A DNA stretch of 64,000 nt from CAVYXK01 sp963708245 (GTDB lineage: Bacteria > Pseudomonadota > Alphaproteobacteria > Acetobacterales > Acetobacteraceae): the NCBI GenBank assembly GCA_963708245.1, contig OY970201.1, forward strand, positions 124,001 through 188,000, read 5' to 3'. Below are positions 42,643 through 52,201 of this stretch, piece after piece (within the stretch, counting starts at the first letter, position 1; every line of letters starts with the position of its first letter). Made by a program: the position numbers and the translations under genes. The notes under the pieces are model-generated. The model was given only the letters and a program-made list of their open reading frames with translations, made no database searches and was not told where the DNA came from.

Positions 42643-44078
42643 GAGATAAGCCTCCTGATTAGGGTACTGGGTCTAAAATGTTCCGGGCAGCCGAAGTTTC
42701 GCTGCGGCAAGTTCAGGTATTCGCGAGAACCCGCCAACGCATTGCGGGGGCGGGCACGATCCTCAGCGTCAGCTTGCAGCCAACGCCTCGCCTTCAGGTA
42801 CCTGGAAGCCGGGGTGAGCTCAGAACCCGTTGTGCCGCGACCCCAGCGCAGAGTCCCGGTCGCGCCGCATGACGAGCAGACCGGCTGCCATACCGCCTGA
42901 GAGGCCTGACAGGTGGTGCAGTGCCACACGGGGTCCGGATCGGCGGTCGCGGCTTGTCGCAGAGCTTCGCGTTGGGCAAGCCGACCAGCTTCGGTATCGC
43001 CCCGCTCCTCCTCCTCGATACGCGCCAGCAGCAGCCACACGCGACGCTGATTGAGCCCACCGTCCCGCGCGGCCTCGGCGTGCCGCCGCGCCTCGCCGAG
43101 CAGGCCCGCGTCCAATGCGGTCCGCGCCAACAGCAGATGGCTCTCCGGATGGTTCGGATTGGGCTTGGTCAGAGTCTGCGCGGCCTTTACGCGCGCCAGC
43201 TTGTCTGTGATCGGGGTCAGCGCGAAATCGGCAAGATCGGGGTGCGGCGCGAGCGCCCAGCTCTGCCGGATCACGGCCTGCGCTCGCTTTTCCCGTCCAA
43301 TCTCGCGCAAACGACGGGCGTAGGCGAGTGCGGCGGGAACCAGGCTGGGCTCCTCCTTCCAGGCCTGTTTCGCCAAGCGGAGGGCGCGACCCGGGTCCGG
43401 CTCGGCGTTCGCTGCCGCGGTGGCAAGCGCCGCCTTCGGCGCATCGGCGTCCGCCAGGGCCAGCGCCTCGGTCCAGCTCGCGGTGCGGATAGCTAGTCGG
43501 GCGCGCTCTTCGCGGAGCCAAACAGCGCCGGGATGCGCCGCCTCCGCCTGCCGCGCGAGGAGGGCGGCCTCGGTCCAGTCCTCCCGGTCGACGGCACCGC
43601 GCAGCAGGCCGCGATAACCGAGGAACGCCGCGTCCGGGCGCGCCGCCAGAGCCCGGAAGGCCTCCTCCGCTTCGTCGGATCGGCCGGCCAGGCGGCCCGC
43701 CTCGGCGGAGAGCAACAGGGTCTGCGGCGTGTCGCCGAGCATGCGGCGAGCGCGGGCGGCCTCGCGCCTTGCATCGCCCGTCTCTCCGGCGGCCAGCGCC
43801 ACGAGGGCGCGTGTCGTGGCCACATCGCCCGCCCCACGGCGTGCAGCAGCCCGGCGTAGGCGGAGCACGCGCGGCAGCCTGATCAGCGCGCCGATCAGGC
43901 GAAACAGGATGTAGAGGGCCACGAAGGCCGCGAGCAGGGCAACTGCGACGACCGAAACGGCTGCCTGGATCGTGACTGTACCGACCTGAGCCGTCACGGT
44001 TCCAGGCAGCCCAGCCAAGTACCAAGCGACGGCCACGACCACCACGGCGACGACGAGTGTCAGCAGGACGCGCAGCAT
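42555..44078 (-). CDS. hemY: HemY-like TPR membrane protein of the heme cluster
   Basis: A membrane-anchored protein with tetratricopeptide-type helices, often encoded with hemC/hemD in alphaproteobacteria. It is not the HemY protoporphyrinogen oxidase of Gram-positives. The start at 44078 overlaps the mitofilin-like stop (TGATG). Two N-terminal hydrophobic helices, the family stretch LFRLIGALIRLPRVLRLRRAAARRG, helical repeats, and a C-terminal zinc-ribbon-like WHCTTCQASQAVWQPVCSSCGATGTLRW. Homologues usually end near there; this reading runs on about 75 more residues into the next gene, so the C-terminus may have a lost stop. Length about 507. Confidence 0.85.
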   Translation of the reverse strand: MLRVLLTLVVAVVVVAVAWYLAGLPGTVTAQVGTVTIQAAVSVVAVALLAAFVALYILFRLIGALIRLPRVLRLRRAAARRGAGDVATTRALVALAAGETGDARREAARARRMLGDTPQTLLLSAEAGRLAGRSDEAEEAFRALAARPDAAFLGYRGLLRGAVDREDWTEAALLARQAEAAHPGAVWLREERARLAIRTASWTEALALADADAPKAALATAAANAEPDPGRALRLAKQAWKEEPSLVPAALAYARRLREIGREKRAQAVIRQSWALAPHPDLADFALTPITDKLARVKAAQTLTKPNPNHPESHLLLARTALDAGLLGEARRHAEAARDGGLNQRRVWLLLARIEEEERGDTEAGRLAQREALRQAATADPDPVWHCTTCQASQAVWQPVCSSCGATGTLRWGRGTTGSELTPASRYLKARRWLQADAEDRARPRNALAGSREYLNLPQRNFGCPEHFRPSTLIRRLISCEDHGHSVLRSLPPPLGPRRLLRSSAAR

Positions 44079-45223
44079 CAGGCGTGCGCAGCCATTGTGT
44101 CGAGTGCCACGCGGGCCGCGAGTAGTGCCTTGGCCTGGTCGAGCCAACTTGCCATTGCCTGGGCGGCCGGGCCGGTCAGGGTGGAAACGGAGGCGACCGC
44201 GCCGGACAAGTCGCCGGCGTCCAGCTCCTGCTGGGCGTGGGCGAGCACGCCGGCGGCCGGATCGCCGACGATGACCCGATCGCCCTCACGAATGGTCACC
44301 AGTTGTTGGGCACGCTGCCATAGCCTTTCGCCGAAAGGCTTTCCGGCAGTGTCGGGCTGCGCGGCATCGAGTGCCGCTTTCGCCGCGGTGGGAAAGGCGA
44401 GGCGCAAAGCCGCCTCGGTCGGCGGACCCGTTTCGGCGAACCGGGCAAGCGCAGGCGGTGCGCCGTCGATGGCCCCGACCGGCCTCCCTGCCTCCAGCGC
44501 CGCGCGGGCGGCCTCGATCCGCACCAACCGCGCCGACTTCTCAGCTATGGCGACAGCGGTGCTTGCCTGCTGCTGCACGGTCTGCAACCGGTTGTTGAGA
44601 CTGGTTTGCGCAGCCCCGAGTGCGTCGTTGAGGTCGTGGACCTGCACGGCCAACCCTCGCTGGTCGGTCGCGAGCTGGGTCAGGCGTGAGCCGAACTCGG
44701 CCTGCTCGCCCGCGAGCTGCCGCGAAATCGTGTCGAGTTGCGGTTTGAGCGCGAGTACCGCCTGGACCTGCCGTTCCATTGCACTGACGCGGTTTTCCAG
44801 CGGGCCGAGGTCCGGTGATGGGACGCCTGCCGGCATTGCCGTGATCTCCGCCTTCAGGGCGGCGATCTGCTGCTCGACGGGACCCAGATCGGGCGCTGGG
44901 GCCGGGCGCTGCTCCAGCGCTGCGACGCGCTGCTCCAGGGGGGTGAGGTTGACGGGTGCCGGTGCGGGCCGCTGGGCGAGCTCTGCCACACGCTCGTTCA
45001 GCGTCTGAAGCTGCTGCACGAGCGTATCCAGGCGCGGCTGCCCGGCTGGCTGCGGCGCGGGGTTCGGGTTCTGCCAGATCCACAGCAGGGCCATGGCAAG
45101 CACGATAAACCCGAGTGCATAGACCCAGGGCACCAGATTGCGGCTGCGCGGAGCCGCTGGCGTTGGCGGCTCCGCGATAGGTTCGGGCTGTTCGGGCGGC
45201 GGCAGGGCGGGCGTTTCGTTCAT
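44078..45223 (-). CDS. Mitofilin-family (COG4223) membrane protein
   Basis: Inner-membrane protein of 381 residues. A Pro-rich cytoplasmic tail precedes one transmembrane helix (LVPWVYALGFIVLAMALLWIW); a long coiled coil with Leu-Glu-Gln-Arg-Val repeats follows, then a C-terminal helical domain (ARLVRIEAARAALEAGRPV, LAFPTAAKAALDAAQP). This fits the bacterial mitofilin-like proteins next to heme genes in alphaproteobacteria. Its stop overlaps hemY and its start lies at the end of hemD, so the operon is hemC-hemD-mitofilin-hemY. Confidence 0.87.
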   Translation of the reverse strand: MNETPALPPPEQPEPIAEPPTPAAPRSRNLVPWVYALGFIVLAMALLWIWQNPNPAPQPAGQPRLDTLVQQLQTLNERVAELAQRPAPAPVNLTPLEQRVAALEQRPAPAPDLGPVEQQIAALKAEITAMPAGVPSPDLGPLENRVSAMERQVQAVLALKPQLDTISRQLAGEQAEFGSRLTQLATDQRGLAVQVHDLNDALGAAQTSLNNRLQTVQQQASTAVAIAEKSARLVRIEAARAALEAGRPVGAIDGAPPALARFAETGPPTEAALRLAFPTAAKAALDAAQPDTAGKPFGERLWQRAQQLVTIREGDRVIVGDPAAGVLAHAQQELDAGDLSGAVASVSTLTGPAAQAMASWLDQAKALLAARVALDTMAAHA

Positions 45224-45924
45224 CGCAGCAGCGCGAGCATATCATCCTGGGTCGGCCGGGCCGCGATCCTGATCCGCCGCCACGGCAGCGGGTTTAATGC
45301 CACGCCGGCCGCTGGGCTGATAGCGCAGGCATTGGTGTTCCGGACGCTTGTCTCCAGCCTGTCCTCGGTAACGAGCCGAACGAACAAGCGGGCGGTCTCG
45401 GTGGAGAAGAACAGCGCCGCCTGGAGGTCCCGGCTTTGCAGGGCCGCAGCCGCGGGTTCGGGCAGTACCGGGACCGGGGCGGCCTCGTACACCTCGCGCA
45501 GAACGACGACGTGCTGTTGCGCCTGAAGCAGTTCGGCGAGCGCCGTGCCCTGGCCCTTGCCGGTCAGCAGCAGCAACTCGCCCTGCGCGGGCGCAAACAT
45601 GCGCTGGACCAGAGCGGCGAGGTCAGTGGAGTTACCGTCGGCGCTGTGAACATTGGGAAAGCCGGCTGCTCGGGCCCGCGCGGCGGTTGCGTCGCCGACC
45701 GCAAGGACCGGCCGGGCGCGCGCCCAGGCGGGTAGGCCGTCAATCGCGTTGCTGCTCGTGACCAGCACCGCCGCTGCGTCCGGCGGCAGAACGGCTGGCA
45801 GGCGCCGGATCGTCAGCAGTGGGGTGACGACCGGCAGCAGACCCAATGCCGCTACGTGCAGGGCGGTCTCCTCGGCCGCAGGGCTCGGGCGAGTGATCAG
45901 GACGGTGCCGGCCGGATCAGACAA
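45220..45924 (-). CDS. hemD: Uroporphyrinogen-III synthase
   Basis: Closes hydroxymethylbilane to uroporphyrinogen III in heme and corrin synthesis. The 234-residue protein has the divergent HemD pattern: VLITRPSPAAEETALHVAALGL at the N-terminus, ADAAAVLVTSSNAIDGL, VLAVGDATAARARAAGFPNVHSA and LQAALFFSTETARLFVRLV. The start overlaps the hemC stop by 8 bases, and its end overlaps the mitofilin start, showing coupled translation. HemD proteins are poorly conserved, so the operon context adds much of the confidence. Confidence 0.9.
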   Translation of the reverse strand: MSDPAGTVLITRPSPAAEETALHVAALGLLPVVTPLLTIRRLPAVLPPDAAAVLVTSSNAIDGLPAWARARPVLAVGDATAARARAAGFPNVHSADGNSTDLAALVQRMFAPAQGELLLLTGKGQGTALAELLQAQQHVVVLREVYEAAPVPVLPEPAAAALQSRDLQAALFFSTETARLFVRLVTEDRLETSVRNTNACAISPAAGVALNPLPWRRIRIAARPTQDDMLALLR

Positions 45925-46945
45925 AGAGAGCGCCGGGCGAGTCGGCGCGCAGGCTGGTGCCCAGTTCCGTGCCGAGACGATCCGCGTCGGCCACCGCTCC
46001 CGACAGGTGACGCTTGAGAAGGAACGAGCCGTCGGCGCGCGCGACCATCCCGATCAGCGACAGTGTCTTATCGGGCTGCATGCTGGCGTAGCCGCCAATC
46101 GGCGTGCGGCAGGACCCGTCGAGCGCGGCGAGCATGGCGCGCTCTGCGGTGGCGACTGCTTTCGCTTCCGGATCCTCGATCCCCGCCAGCAGTTCGCGCA
46201 ATTCGACGGCGTCGGCGCGCACCGTGACGGCGACGATGCCCTGGCCGGCGGCTGGCACCATCTCCTCCGGGTCGAGCACGACGGTGGCTCGGTGCTCTAG
46301 TCCGAGCCGCCGCAGCCCGGCCAGCGCCAGCAGCGTGGCGTCGTAGGCGCCACTCGCCACCTTGTCGAGCCGTGTACCTACATTGCCGCGGATCGCCGTC
46401 ACCGTCAGCTCGGGCCTCGCGTGCAGGAGCTGCGCCTGCCTCCGCACCGAAGATGTCCCCACCACCGCTCCGGCCGGAAGGCACTCAAACCCACCCCCTC
46501 CTCTCGCGGGAGGGGGCTCGGGGGAGGGGGCGTGCGTGCGTCGGGCAGAAGGCGCCCCCACCACCAATGCATCCCGCGCATCCTCCCGCTTCAGAGTGCA
46601 CGCCAGCACAATCCCCGGGGGCAGCGTGGTCTCCAGATCCTTCAGGCTGTGCACCGCGAAGTCGATGCGCCCGTCTGCCAGTGCATCGTGAATCTCCTTG
46701 GCGAACAGCCCCTTCCCGCCGATCTCTGCGAGGCGCTGGCCGGACGCCTGAGTGGCATCGCCGGTGGTGCGGATGGCGTGCTCCTCGAAGACGTCCATGC
46801 TGCGCAGCACCGGACAGAAGCCGCGCAGCCGATCGAGGAAGGCGCGCGTCTGCACCAGCGCCAGCGGCGAGCCGCGTGTGCCAACGCGCAGCGGCAGCGC
46901 GTGGCTGTGCGGCCCGACGCGCGAGGGCGGCGTGGCGGCGGTCAT
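45917..46945 (-). CDS. hemC: Hydroxymethylbilane synthase (porphobilinogen deaminase) with an insertion
   Basis: Joins four porphobilinogen units. 342 residues: LRVGTRGSPLALVQTRAFLDRL at the N-terminus, LKDLETTLPPGIVLAC, GTSSVRRQAQLLHARPELTV, and the dipyrromethane cofactor Cys in LDGSCRTPIGGYA. Between REDARDALVVG and LPAGAVVGTSS lies an unusual insertion, APSARRTHAPSPEPPPARGG and onward, from low-complexity DNA around 46484-46560. It keeps the frame and adds about 20 residues on a surface loop region. Divergent from tsaD by 50 bases. Probably still active. Confidence 0.93.
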   Translation of the reverse strand: MTAATPPSRVGPHSHALPLRVGTRGSPLALVQTRAFLDRLRGFCPVLRSMDVFEEHAIRTTGDATQASGQRLAEIGGKGLFAKEIHDALADGRIDFAVHSLKDLETTLPPGIVLACTLKREDARDALVVGAPSARRTHAPSPEPPPARGGGGFECLPAGAVVGTSSVRRQAQLLHARPELTVTAIRGNVGTRLDKVASGAYDATLLALAGLRRLGLEHRATVVLDPEEMVPAAGQGIVAVTVRADAVELRELLAGIEDPEAKAVATAERAMLAALDGSCRTPIGGYASMQPDKTLSLIGMVARADGSFLLKRHLSGAVADADRLGTELGTSLRADSPGALFV

Positions 46946-46995
46946 GGCGCTGTCCTATGACCGCGGCGAGCGGAAGGAAAGCGAAAGACGCGCGG

Positions 46996-48072
46996 ATGCG
47001 ACCCGTACTGGGAATCGAGACCTCCTGCGACGAGACCGCCGCCGCCGTGCTGGACGAAGACGGCCACGTGCTGGCCGAAGCCTTGGCGAGCCAGGAAAGC
47101 GAGCACGCGCCGTTCGGCGGCGTGGTGCCGGAGATCGCGGCTCGTGCGCATCTGGCGCTTCTGCCGGACATGGTGCGGCGGGTGATGGCTCGGAGCGGGT
47201 TGGGGTTCGGCGAATTGGGTGGGGTCGCGGCAACGACGGGGCCGGGACTGATCGGCGGGTTGATCGTCGGTTCGCAGGTGGGGAAAGGGATCGCGCTCGC
47301 GGGGCGCCTACCGTTCGTGGCGGTCAATCATCTGGAGGCGCACTCGCTGACCGCCCGGCTACCCGGGCTGATCGAGGGTGGCGCGTCGTTTCCCTACCTG
47401 CTGCTGCTGATGTCCGGCGGGCATTGCCAGTGCGTCGCGGTTGAGGGCGTCGGGCGATACGCGCGGCTCGGCGGTACGCTGGACGACGCGGCGGGCGAGG
47501 CGTTCGACAAGGTGGCGAAGCTGCTGGGCCTGGGCTGGCCGGGCGGTCCGGCGCTGGAGCGCATGGCCGTGGCTGGCGATCCAGGGCGCTATGCGTTTCC
47601 CCGGCCGCTGCTGGGCCGGCCGGGCTGCGATTTCAGTTTCTCCGGGCTGAAGACGGCGGTCGCGCAGGAAGTGGCACGACACGGCGCTGGTGCCCTGCAG
47701 GCGCGCCTGGCCGCGGACATCGCCGCCGGATTCCAGGCCGCGATGGTCGAGGTGCTGACCGATCGCGTCATCCACGCAATGGCGATGTTCGCGGAACGGC
47801 ATCCGGACCGGCGACTTCTGGTGCTGGCCGGCGGCGTGGCGGCGAACTCGGCGATCCGTGCAGCGCTGGAACGCGAAGCGGGTCGATGCGGCTTCCGGCT
47901 GGTGGCACCGCCGCCGCGTCTGTGCACGGACAATGCGGTGATGGTCGCCTGGGCGGGGATCGAGCGGCTGCGACTCGGACTGACGGATGGGATGGACGCT
48001 GCTCCGCGGCCGCGTTGGCCGTTGGATAGTCTCGTCGGTTTCGCCGGTGAGGCGGCGACGGCAGAAGGGTGA
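46996..48072 (+). CDS. tsaD: tRNA N6-adenosine threonylcarbamoyltransferase TsaD
   Basis: Transfers the threonylcarbamoyl group to A37 of tRNAs reading ANN codons. 358 residues with ASKHA-fold marks: VLGIETSCDETAAAVLDEDG, PFGGVVPEIAARAHLALLP (metal-binding His), GPGLIGGLIVGSQVGKGIAL, AVNHLEAHSLTARL (second metal His pair), LMSGGHCQ and GGVAANSAIRAAL. The start at 46996 is the family's usual one; the frame is open far upstream across hemC, which is not coding on this strand. Divergent from hemC. Confidence 0.95.
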   Translation: MRPVLGIETSCDETAAAVLDEDGHVLAEALASQESEHAPFGGVVPEIAARAHLALLPDMVRRVMARSGLGFGELGGVAATTGPGLIGGLIVGSQVGKGIALAGRLPFVAVNHLEAHSLTARLPGLIEGGASFPYLLLLMSGGHCQCVAVEGVGRYARLGGTLDDAAGEAFDKVAKLLGLGWPGGPALERMAVAGDPGRYAFPRPLLGRPGCDFSFSGLKTAVAQEVARHGAGALQARLAADIAAGFQAAMVEVLTDRVIHAMAMFAERHPDRRLLVLAGGVAANSAIRAALEREAGRCGFRLVAPPPRLCTDNAVMVAWAGIERLRLGLTDGMDAAPRPRWPLDSLVGFAGEAATAEG

Positions 48073-48277
48073 TGGGGAGTGCAGCGGGTCACGTCGGGGC
48101 TCGCGGTACGCGAGCTAGGGCAAAGTGGCATGCTGTAACGATCGCCCGAGCCGGGCCACGTCCAGCGACCCACGTCATGGCCTGCGTGACAACTCGCGGT
48201 CATGTGCCGAATCAGGACGGCGGGGCTGGCCGTTGGCCGGCCCCGTGCGTGGCTAGTTGATGGTCCGGACGGCCCGT

Positions 48278-49072
48278 TCAGGGTGGGCCGGTGCAGGCGG
48301 GAGCTGGAGATTGTGGGAATGGCGCCGGCCAGGGGGGAAAGATGGGAGGGCCGGTAAGGGGAATGGGACTGAAACTCGGGCTGTCGCCGGGGTTTGGGCT
48401 GGGGCTGTCTCCAGTGGCGGAATGCGCTTCGCTTTTCCGCTCTACGCGCCTCGGATCGCTCCCGGGATCGGCTGGGCGCCGCTTGCCCTCGCGACGGAAC
48501 AAGACAGTGGCGAGATTGCCGCCGTACAGGATGAGATCGCGGCGCAGTTCGTCCCACGTCGCATGATCCATCTGGCCAGGCACGATGCCCAGATCGAGGC
48601 AGATATCGACGAGGACGGCGCCGATCGGGCGGCGGCGGACTTCGGCGGCGATTTGCTCGGGCGTGGGTAGGCGGGCGAGGCCCGGAACCTCGGTCGACGC
48701 GCCCGGCGGGATCGCCGGTTTGGCGGCGTGTGGCTTGCGTGGGGACGGCAGGCGGATGGCCGCAGGCTTCAGGTCCTGGCCGCGGGCGGCGCGCCGGCTG
48801 AGCCTGGCTTCGAGTGCGGCGGCGCGGAGCAGACCGCGTGTGATGCGGGCGAGGATCAGCGCGAGATCGCTGGTGCCGAAGGTTGTGGCGAGGAAGGCGA
48901 AACAGGGGAGGACATGCGGGTCGGCGGCGTGCCGGCGCAGCGTGTCGGCGAGGTTCTGGCCGTAGGCGATGAGCGTGCGGACGAGGCCGAGGACCTGGCC
49001 GATGCGCCCCGGCACGGCCCGATTGCGATCGGGTTGGACGGCGGCGACCGGGGCGGTGGCGGCGTCGAACAC
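48278..49072 (-). CDS. Hypothetical protein with Pro/Ser-rich tail containing a repeat-derived segment
   Basis: A 264-residue protein I do not recognise. The N-terminal half is helical (LGLVRTLIAYGQNLADTLRRHAADPHVLPCFAFLATTFG, LALILARITRGLLRAAALEARL), followed by a Pro-rich linker and a second short helical piece (PTPEQIAAEVRRRPIGAVLVDICLDLGI). The C-terminal 60 residues are low complexity. Within them, RRVERKSEAHSATG is encoded by a half copy of the palindromic repeat found in livM (48416-48446). No signal peptide. It is convergent with tsaD. 48073-48277 holds no gene. Confidence 0.65.
   Translation of the reverse strand: MFDAATAPVAAVQPDRNRAVPGRIGQVLGLVRTLIAYGQNLADTLRRHAADPHVLPCFAFLATTFGTSDLALILARITRGLLRAAALEARLSRRAARGQDLKPAAIRLPSPRKPHAAKPAIPPGASTEVPGLARLPTPEQIAAEVRRRPIGAVLVDICLDLGIVPGQMDHATWDELRRDLILYGGNLATVLFRREGKRRPADPGSDPRRVERKSEAHSATGDSPSPNPGDSPSFSPIPLTGPPIFPPWPAPFPQSPAPACTGPP
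48416..48446. repeat. Half copy of the 31-bp palindromic repeat
   Basis: Matches one arm of the palindrome at 63079-63147 with 29 of 31 bases. It falls inside the coding region of the hypothetical gene 48278-49072. Confidence 0.85.
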
Positions 49073-49800
49073 GAACAGAACAAGAACATAGGACGGCGGG
49101 CGATGTCAAGGAATATTTTCAGGGGTGCGCCGGCGTGGGGTAGATCGCGGCGCGTGAGGCGGGCGGCGCATTCGCTGCGGTGGCTTTGTATCGCCGGCCC
49201 GTCAACGGGTCCGTCATCGTCTGTCCGTATCATTGCAAAGGGAAGGTTTTTAAACGCAGATGTTATGCTGGCCGCCTCGTCCGGTGACCGCTTTGGGTGG
49301 ACTCCGGTCGGTCCGCTTCTGGGGAACTGATCCGAAAATCGGCCATTCGTCTGGTGGCTTGGTGTGGCCGAAACCGGAGCGGCAGGTTTTAGGGTGGCGG
49401 ATTGGGGAAAGCCGCCGTGCATCTATCACAGTCATGTGGCGGCGACTCGCACTTCGTAGCGAAGGCGGGAGAACATCTTCGAGACCTTCCCCGCTGGGGC
49501 AGAAATGGTTGTGGACGGTTCTAATCGACCGGGATCGAGCAGGCGATACTGATGGAAGAAGACAGGTTCTTCGAAGGACGCAAGGAGGCACACACCATAA
49601 ATCGCACGATCTCGCACGCCGGTCGCCAGAAGCTCGTCATGCGGCATCGATGTGCACTTGGGGTTTGCCTCGTTAAGACCCAGCAGCACCTTTCGCCTAC
49701 CTTCGGCCAACCAGAGCTTGTTCGTCTAGTCGCTACAGAATAATCCTAGAAGTTAGCGCGCCTGTCAGGTCGACGGGCCAGCCGACCTTGGAGGGCCCTC
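49073..49800. other. 730-bp stretch without a convincing gene
   Basis: Short frames occur on both strands without recognisable families. One minus-strand frame of 92 residues at 49432-49710 is the most protein-like but has no match that I can name. The segment CCGCTTTGGGTGGACTCCGG at 49288 resembles ones at 54780 and 52630, suggesting an eroded dispersed repeat. Confidence 0.45.
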
Positions 49801-51075
49801 ATGCGCTGGAATCGATGGTATCGGCTCAAGAGCTATTTCCGCTCGGCGCTCTGGATCGTTCCGTTCATCGCACTGCTGCTTGAGAATATCGCCATCCGCC
49901 TCGTGTTCCGGCTGCATGAGCGGCTCGGATGGTTGCCGCGGTTTGGCGCGACACCGGGCGGGACGTCGGAAGTCCTGAACACCGTCGAGACGCTCTCGAT
50001 TTCATTCATCGTCTTCACCTTCGGATCGCTTTTGGTCGCGATCCAGGTCGCGAGCGGGCAGCTCTCGCCGCGGATCATCGCGACCACGCTGCTGCGAAAC
50101 AACGTCATCCGCTTCACCGTCGGCTTGTTTATCTTCACCATGCTGTTCTCCGCCGGCACCGGTGTGCGGCTCGATAGCTCGATCGCCCACCCGGCGGTCA
50201 CTATCTCCTGGGCGCTGGGCGTCCTCTCAATCGCGGCATTCCTATTCCTGATCGACTACACGGCGCGGCTGCTGCGGCCCATCAGCATTCTCTGGCGGAT
50301 CGGCGAACAAGGGGTCACGGTTGTCGAGAGCGTCTTTCCGGAATTGGTCGAGGCGCCCCGGCCGCCGCGGACACGTACCGTTCCGGGCGCAGCGACACGC
50401 GTTGTCGCACATCGCGGCACATCCGCCGTCGTTCTCGCGGCCAACCTTGACTCGCTCGTCGCGCTCGCGCGCCGCGCTGAGGGTGTCATCGCGTTCGTCC
50501 CGCGCGTAGGTGACTTCGTGGCCATCGGCGAGCCGCTGTACCGCCTTTACGGCAACGCCGCGCAGATCGACGATCGTAAGCTCCGCGCTCAAGTGGCATT
50601 CGGCCCGGAGCGCACGATAGAACAGGACTCGACCTTCGCGTTCCGGGTGATCGTTGACATCGGCATCAAGGCGCTTTCGCCGGCTATCAACGACCCCACC
50701 ACCGCGGTCATGGCGATCGATCAGATCCATCGACTGCTCGGTCTCGTCGGACGTCGGCACCTGCACGACGACGCCCTGTTCGACGCAAACGGCGTGCTGC
50801 GCCTGATATTTCCGACGCCAGGATGGGACGACTTCGTGCAGCTCGCGCTCAGCGAGATTCGCCTCTACGGCGCGGGCAACTTCCAGGTGTCGCGGCGGGT
50901 GCGTGCGATGATCGAAAACCTGCTCGAGAGCCTGCCGGAAAATCGCCGCCCCGCCTTACGCCGCGAGCTCGATCTGCTCGACCGCGCTCTCCCGAAACTG
51001 CACGAATTTGCCGAGGATCTGGACCTTGCCAGGAAGGCGGATTTTCAGGGGCTCGGCGGTTCGCCGAAACGATAG
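49801..51075 (+). CDS. DUF2254 domain membrane protein
   Basis: A 424-residue inner-membrane protein with four N-terminal transmembrane helices (LWIVPFIALLLENIAIRLVF; LSISFIVFTFGSLLVAIQVAS; FTVGLFIFTMLFSAGTGV; ISWALGVLSIAAFLFLIDY). The DUF2254 signature ASGQLSPRIIATTLLRNN follows the second helix, and FRVIVDIGIKALSPAINDPTTAVMAIDQIHRLL marks the soluble domain. The role of the family is not known. ATG at 49801 with GGAGG upstream (TTGGAGGGCCCTC). Confidence 0.9.
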   Translation: MRWNRWYRLKSYFRSALWIVPFIALLLENIAIRLVFRLHERLGWLPRFGATPGGTSEVLNTVETLSISFIVFTFGSLLVAIQVASGQLSPRIIATTLLRNNVIRFTVGLFIFTMLFSAGTGVRLDSSIAHPAVTISWALGVLSIAAFLFLIDYTARLLRPISILWRIGEQGVTVVESVFPELVEAPRPPRTRTVPGAATRVVAHRGTSAVVLAANLDSLVALARRAEGVIAFVPRVGDFVAIGEPLYRLYGNAAQIDDRKLRAQVAFGPERTIEQDSTFAFRVIVDIGIKALSPAINDPTTAVMAIDQIHRLLGLVGRRHLHDDALFDANGVLRLIFPTPGWDDFVQLALSEIRLYGAGNFQVSRRVRAMIENLLESLPENRRPALRRELDLLDRALPKLHEFAEDLDLARKADFQGLGGSPKR

Positions 51076-51313
51076 CGTGGAGCGAGAACGAGCCCCTCTT
51101 CCCGCAGTTCGAGGAAGCGGTCGCGTCCGTGCTGGAGCCGTACGCCGCCCCGAGCGAGCGACCGCATCACGGACGCGGGTGGTGATGGGGCAGCGGCTGA
51201 TGCGGCGATGCAGCCCGCGTCCGACCTTTTTCTCGGCTGGGTCACGGGCGCGACTGCGCGTGCAGATAGCGGTCGAGCGGTTCGACGCCGCACTCACCAC
51301 GGCAGGGACCGGC

Positions 51314-52165
51314 TCATCCCGCCGCCAGCAGGGACACGATCCGTTCCGACCCTAGCAGGGTTTCCGCGAATTTGCGGAACCCGGCCAGATCTCCGGGTGG
51401 ATTGCCAAGTCCGCCTGAGCCGGCTTCAGGCGTCCAGACCGTATGCGTGTCCAGCAGAAACACTCCGTACATCGCCTTCAACCCCTGAAGACCTCTGCCA
51501 TGTAATTCTGCCTGTAGCGTGTGCGCCGCCAGAGCCGCATTCGTCGCGATTGCCGCCTCAATGAGAGCCTCCCGATACCCGGGCCGATCCATCACGTCGC
51601 TGCCGTAAGCCCGCGCCAGCGCCCGCGCCGAGGCCTGCACTGCGATCAGGTGCCGGTCAACAATGCTACGAAGCTGCTCGTTCGTGGCGATCTCCAGGTA
51701 GCCGCCGGGATCGAGGAACGCATCCACCGCGGCCGTCAGGGCGCCGCACCCGCTGTGGCCAAGCACCACAAGCAGACGCAGGCTCTTCCGCAGGTGACTG
51801 ATCGCGTAGTGGAAGCTTCCCAGCACATCGGCCCCTAGACTGTTGCCGGCGACGCGTACAACGAACAGCCCGTTCGGCCCCTCGTTGAAGACCAGCTCAA
51901 TCGGCACACGCGCGTCGGCACAACCGAGCACCGCGGCAAACGGCTCTTGCAGCGCGATCCGGCGCCCATCCCCGTGAAGACCGAGCAGCCGAGAATCGAA
52001 TTCGACAGTCGATCGCGCTGCATGGCCGTGGCGGGCCTGCTTGACCAGTTCGGAGAAGGACCTATTCCCCGCGTTCAGCCGCTGCACGGCGTCGTCCGGC
52101 TCATCTGGGACGGCCCGTACAGCGCGTGGCTGGGCGGTGAAGCGATAGGTGATTTCAACCGTCAT
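51314..52165 (-). CDS. Beta-class carbonic anhydrase
   Basis: Zinc enzyme converting CO2 to bicarbonate. With the start at 52165 (MTVEITYRF), 283 residues. The zinc ligands are in VLGCADARVP (Cys82 and the Asp-Arg dyad) and VVLGHSGCGAL (His137, Cys140). The conserved RVAGNSLGADVLGSFHYA lies between. The C-terminal part is longer than in small beta enzymes and includes HTLQAELHGRGLQGLKAMYGVFLLDTHTVW. No signal peptide. A TTG at 52201 would add 12 residues but has no support. No transporter (SulP) is adjacent. Confidence 0.92.
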   Translation of the reverse strand: MTVEITYRFTAQPRAVRAVPDEPDDAVQRLNAGNRSFSELVKQARHGHAARSTVEFDSRLLGLHGDGRRIALQEPFAAVLGCADARVPIELVFNEGPNGLFVVRVAGNSLGADVLGSFHYAISHLRKSLRLLVVLGHSGCGALTAAVDAFLDPGGYLEIATNEQLRSIVDRHLIAVQASARALARAYGSDVMDRPGYREALIEAAIATNAALAAHTLQAELHGRGLQGLKAMYGVFLLDTHTVWTPEAGSGGLGNPPGDLAGFRKFAETLLGSERIVSLLAAG

Positions 52166-52201
52166 CGGGGCCTGGACATTGTGAGGGGGATCGAGCAGCA
52201 A

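Noticed and set aside
47589..49109. A 506-residue minus-strand frame across tsaD
   Set aside because: It is Arg/Pro/Ser-rich and overlaps the conserved tsaD gene.
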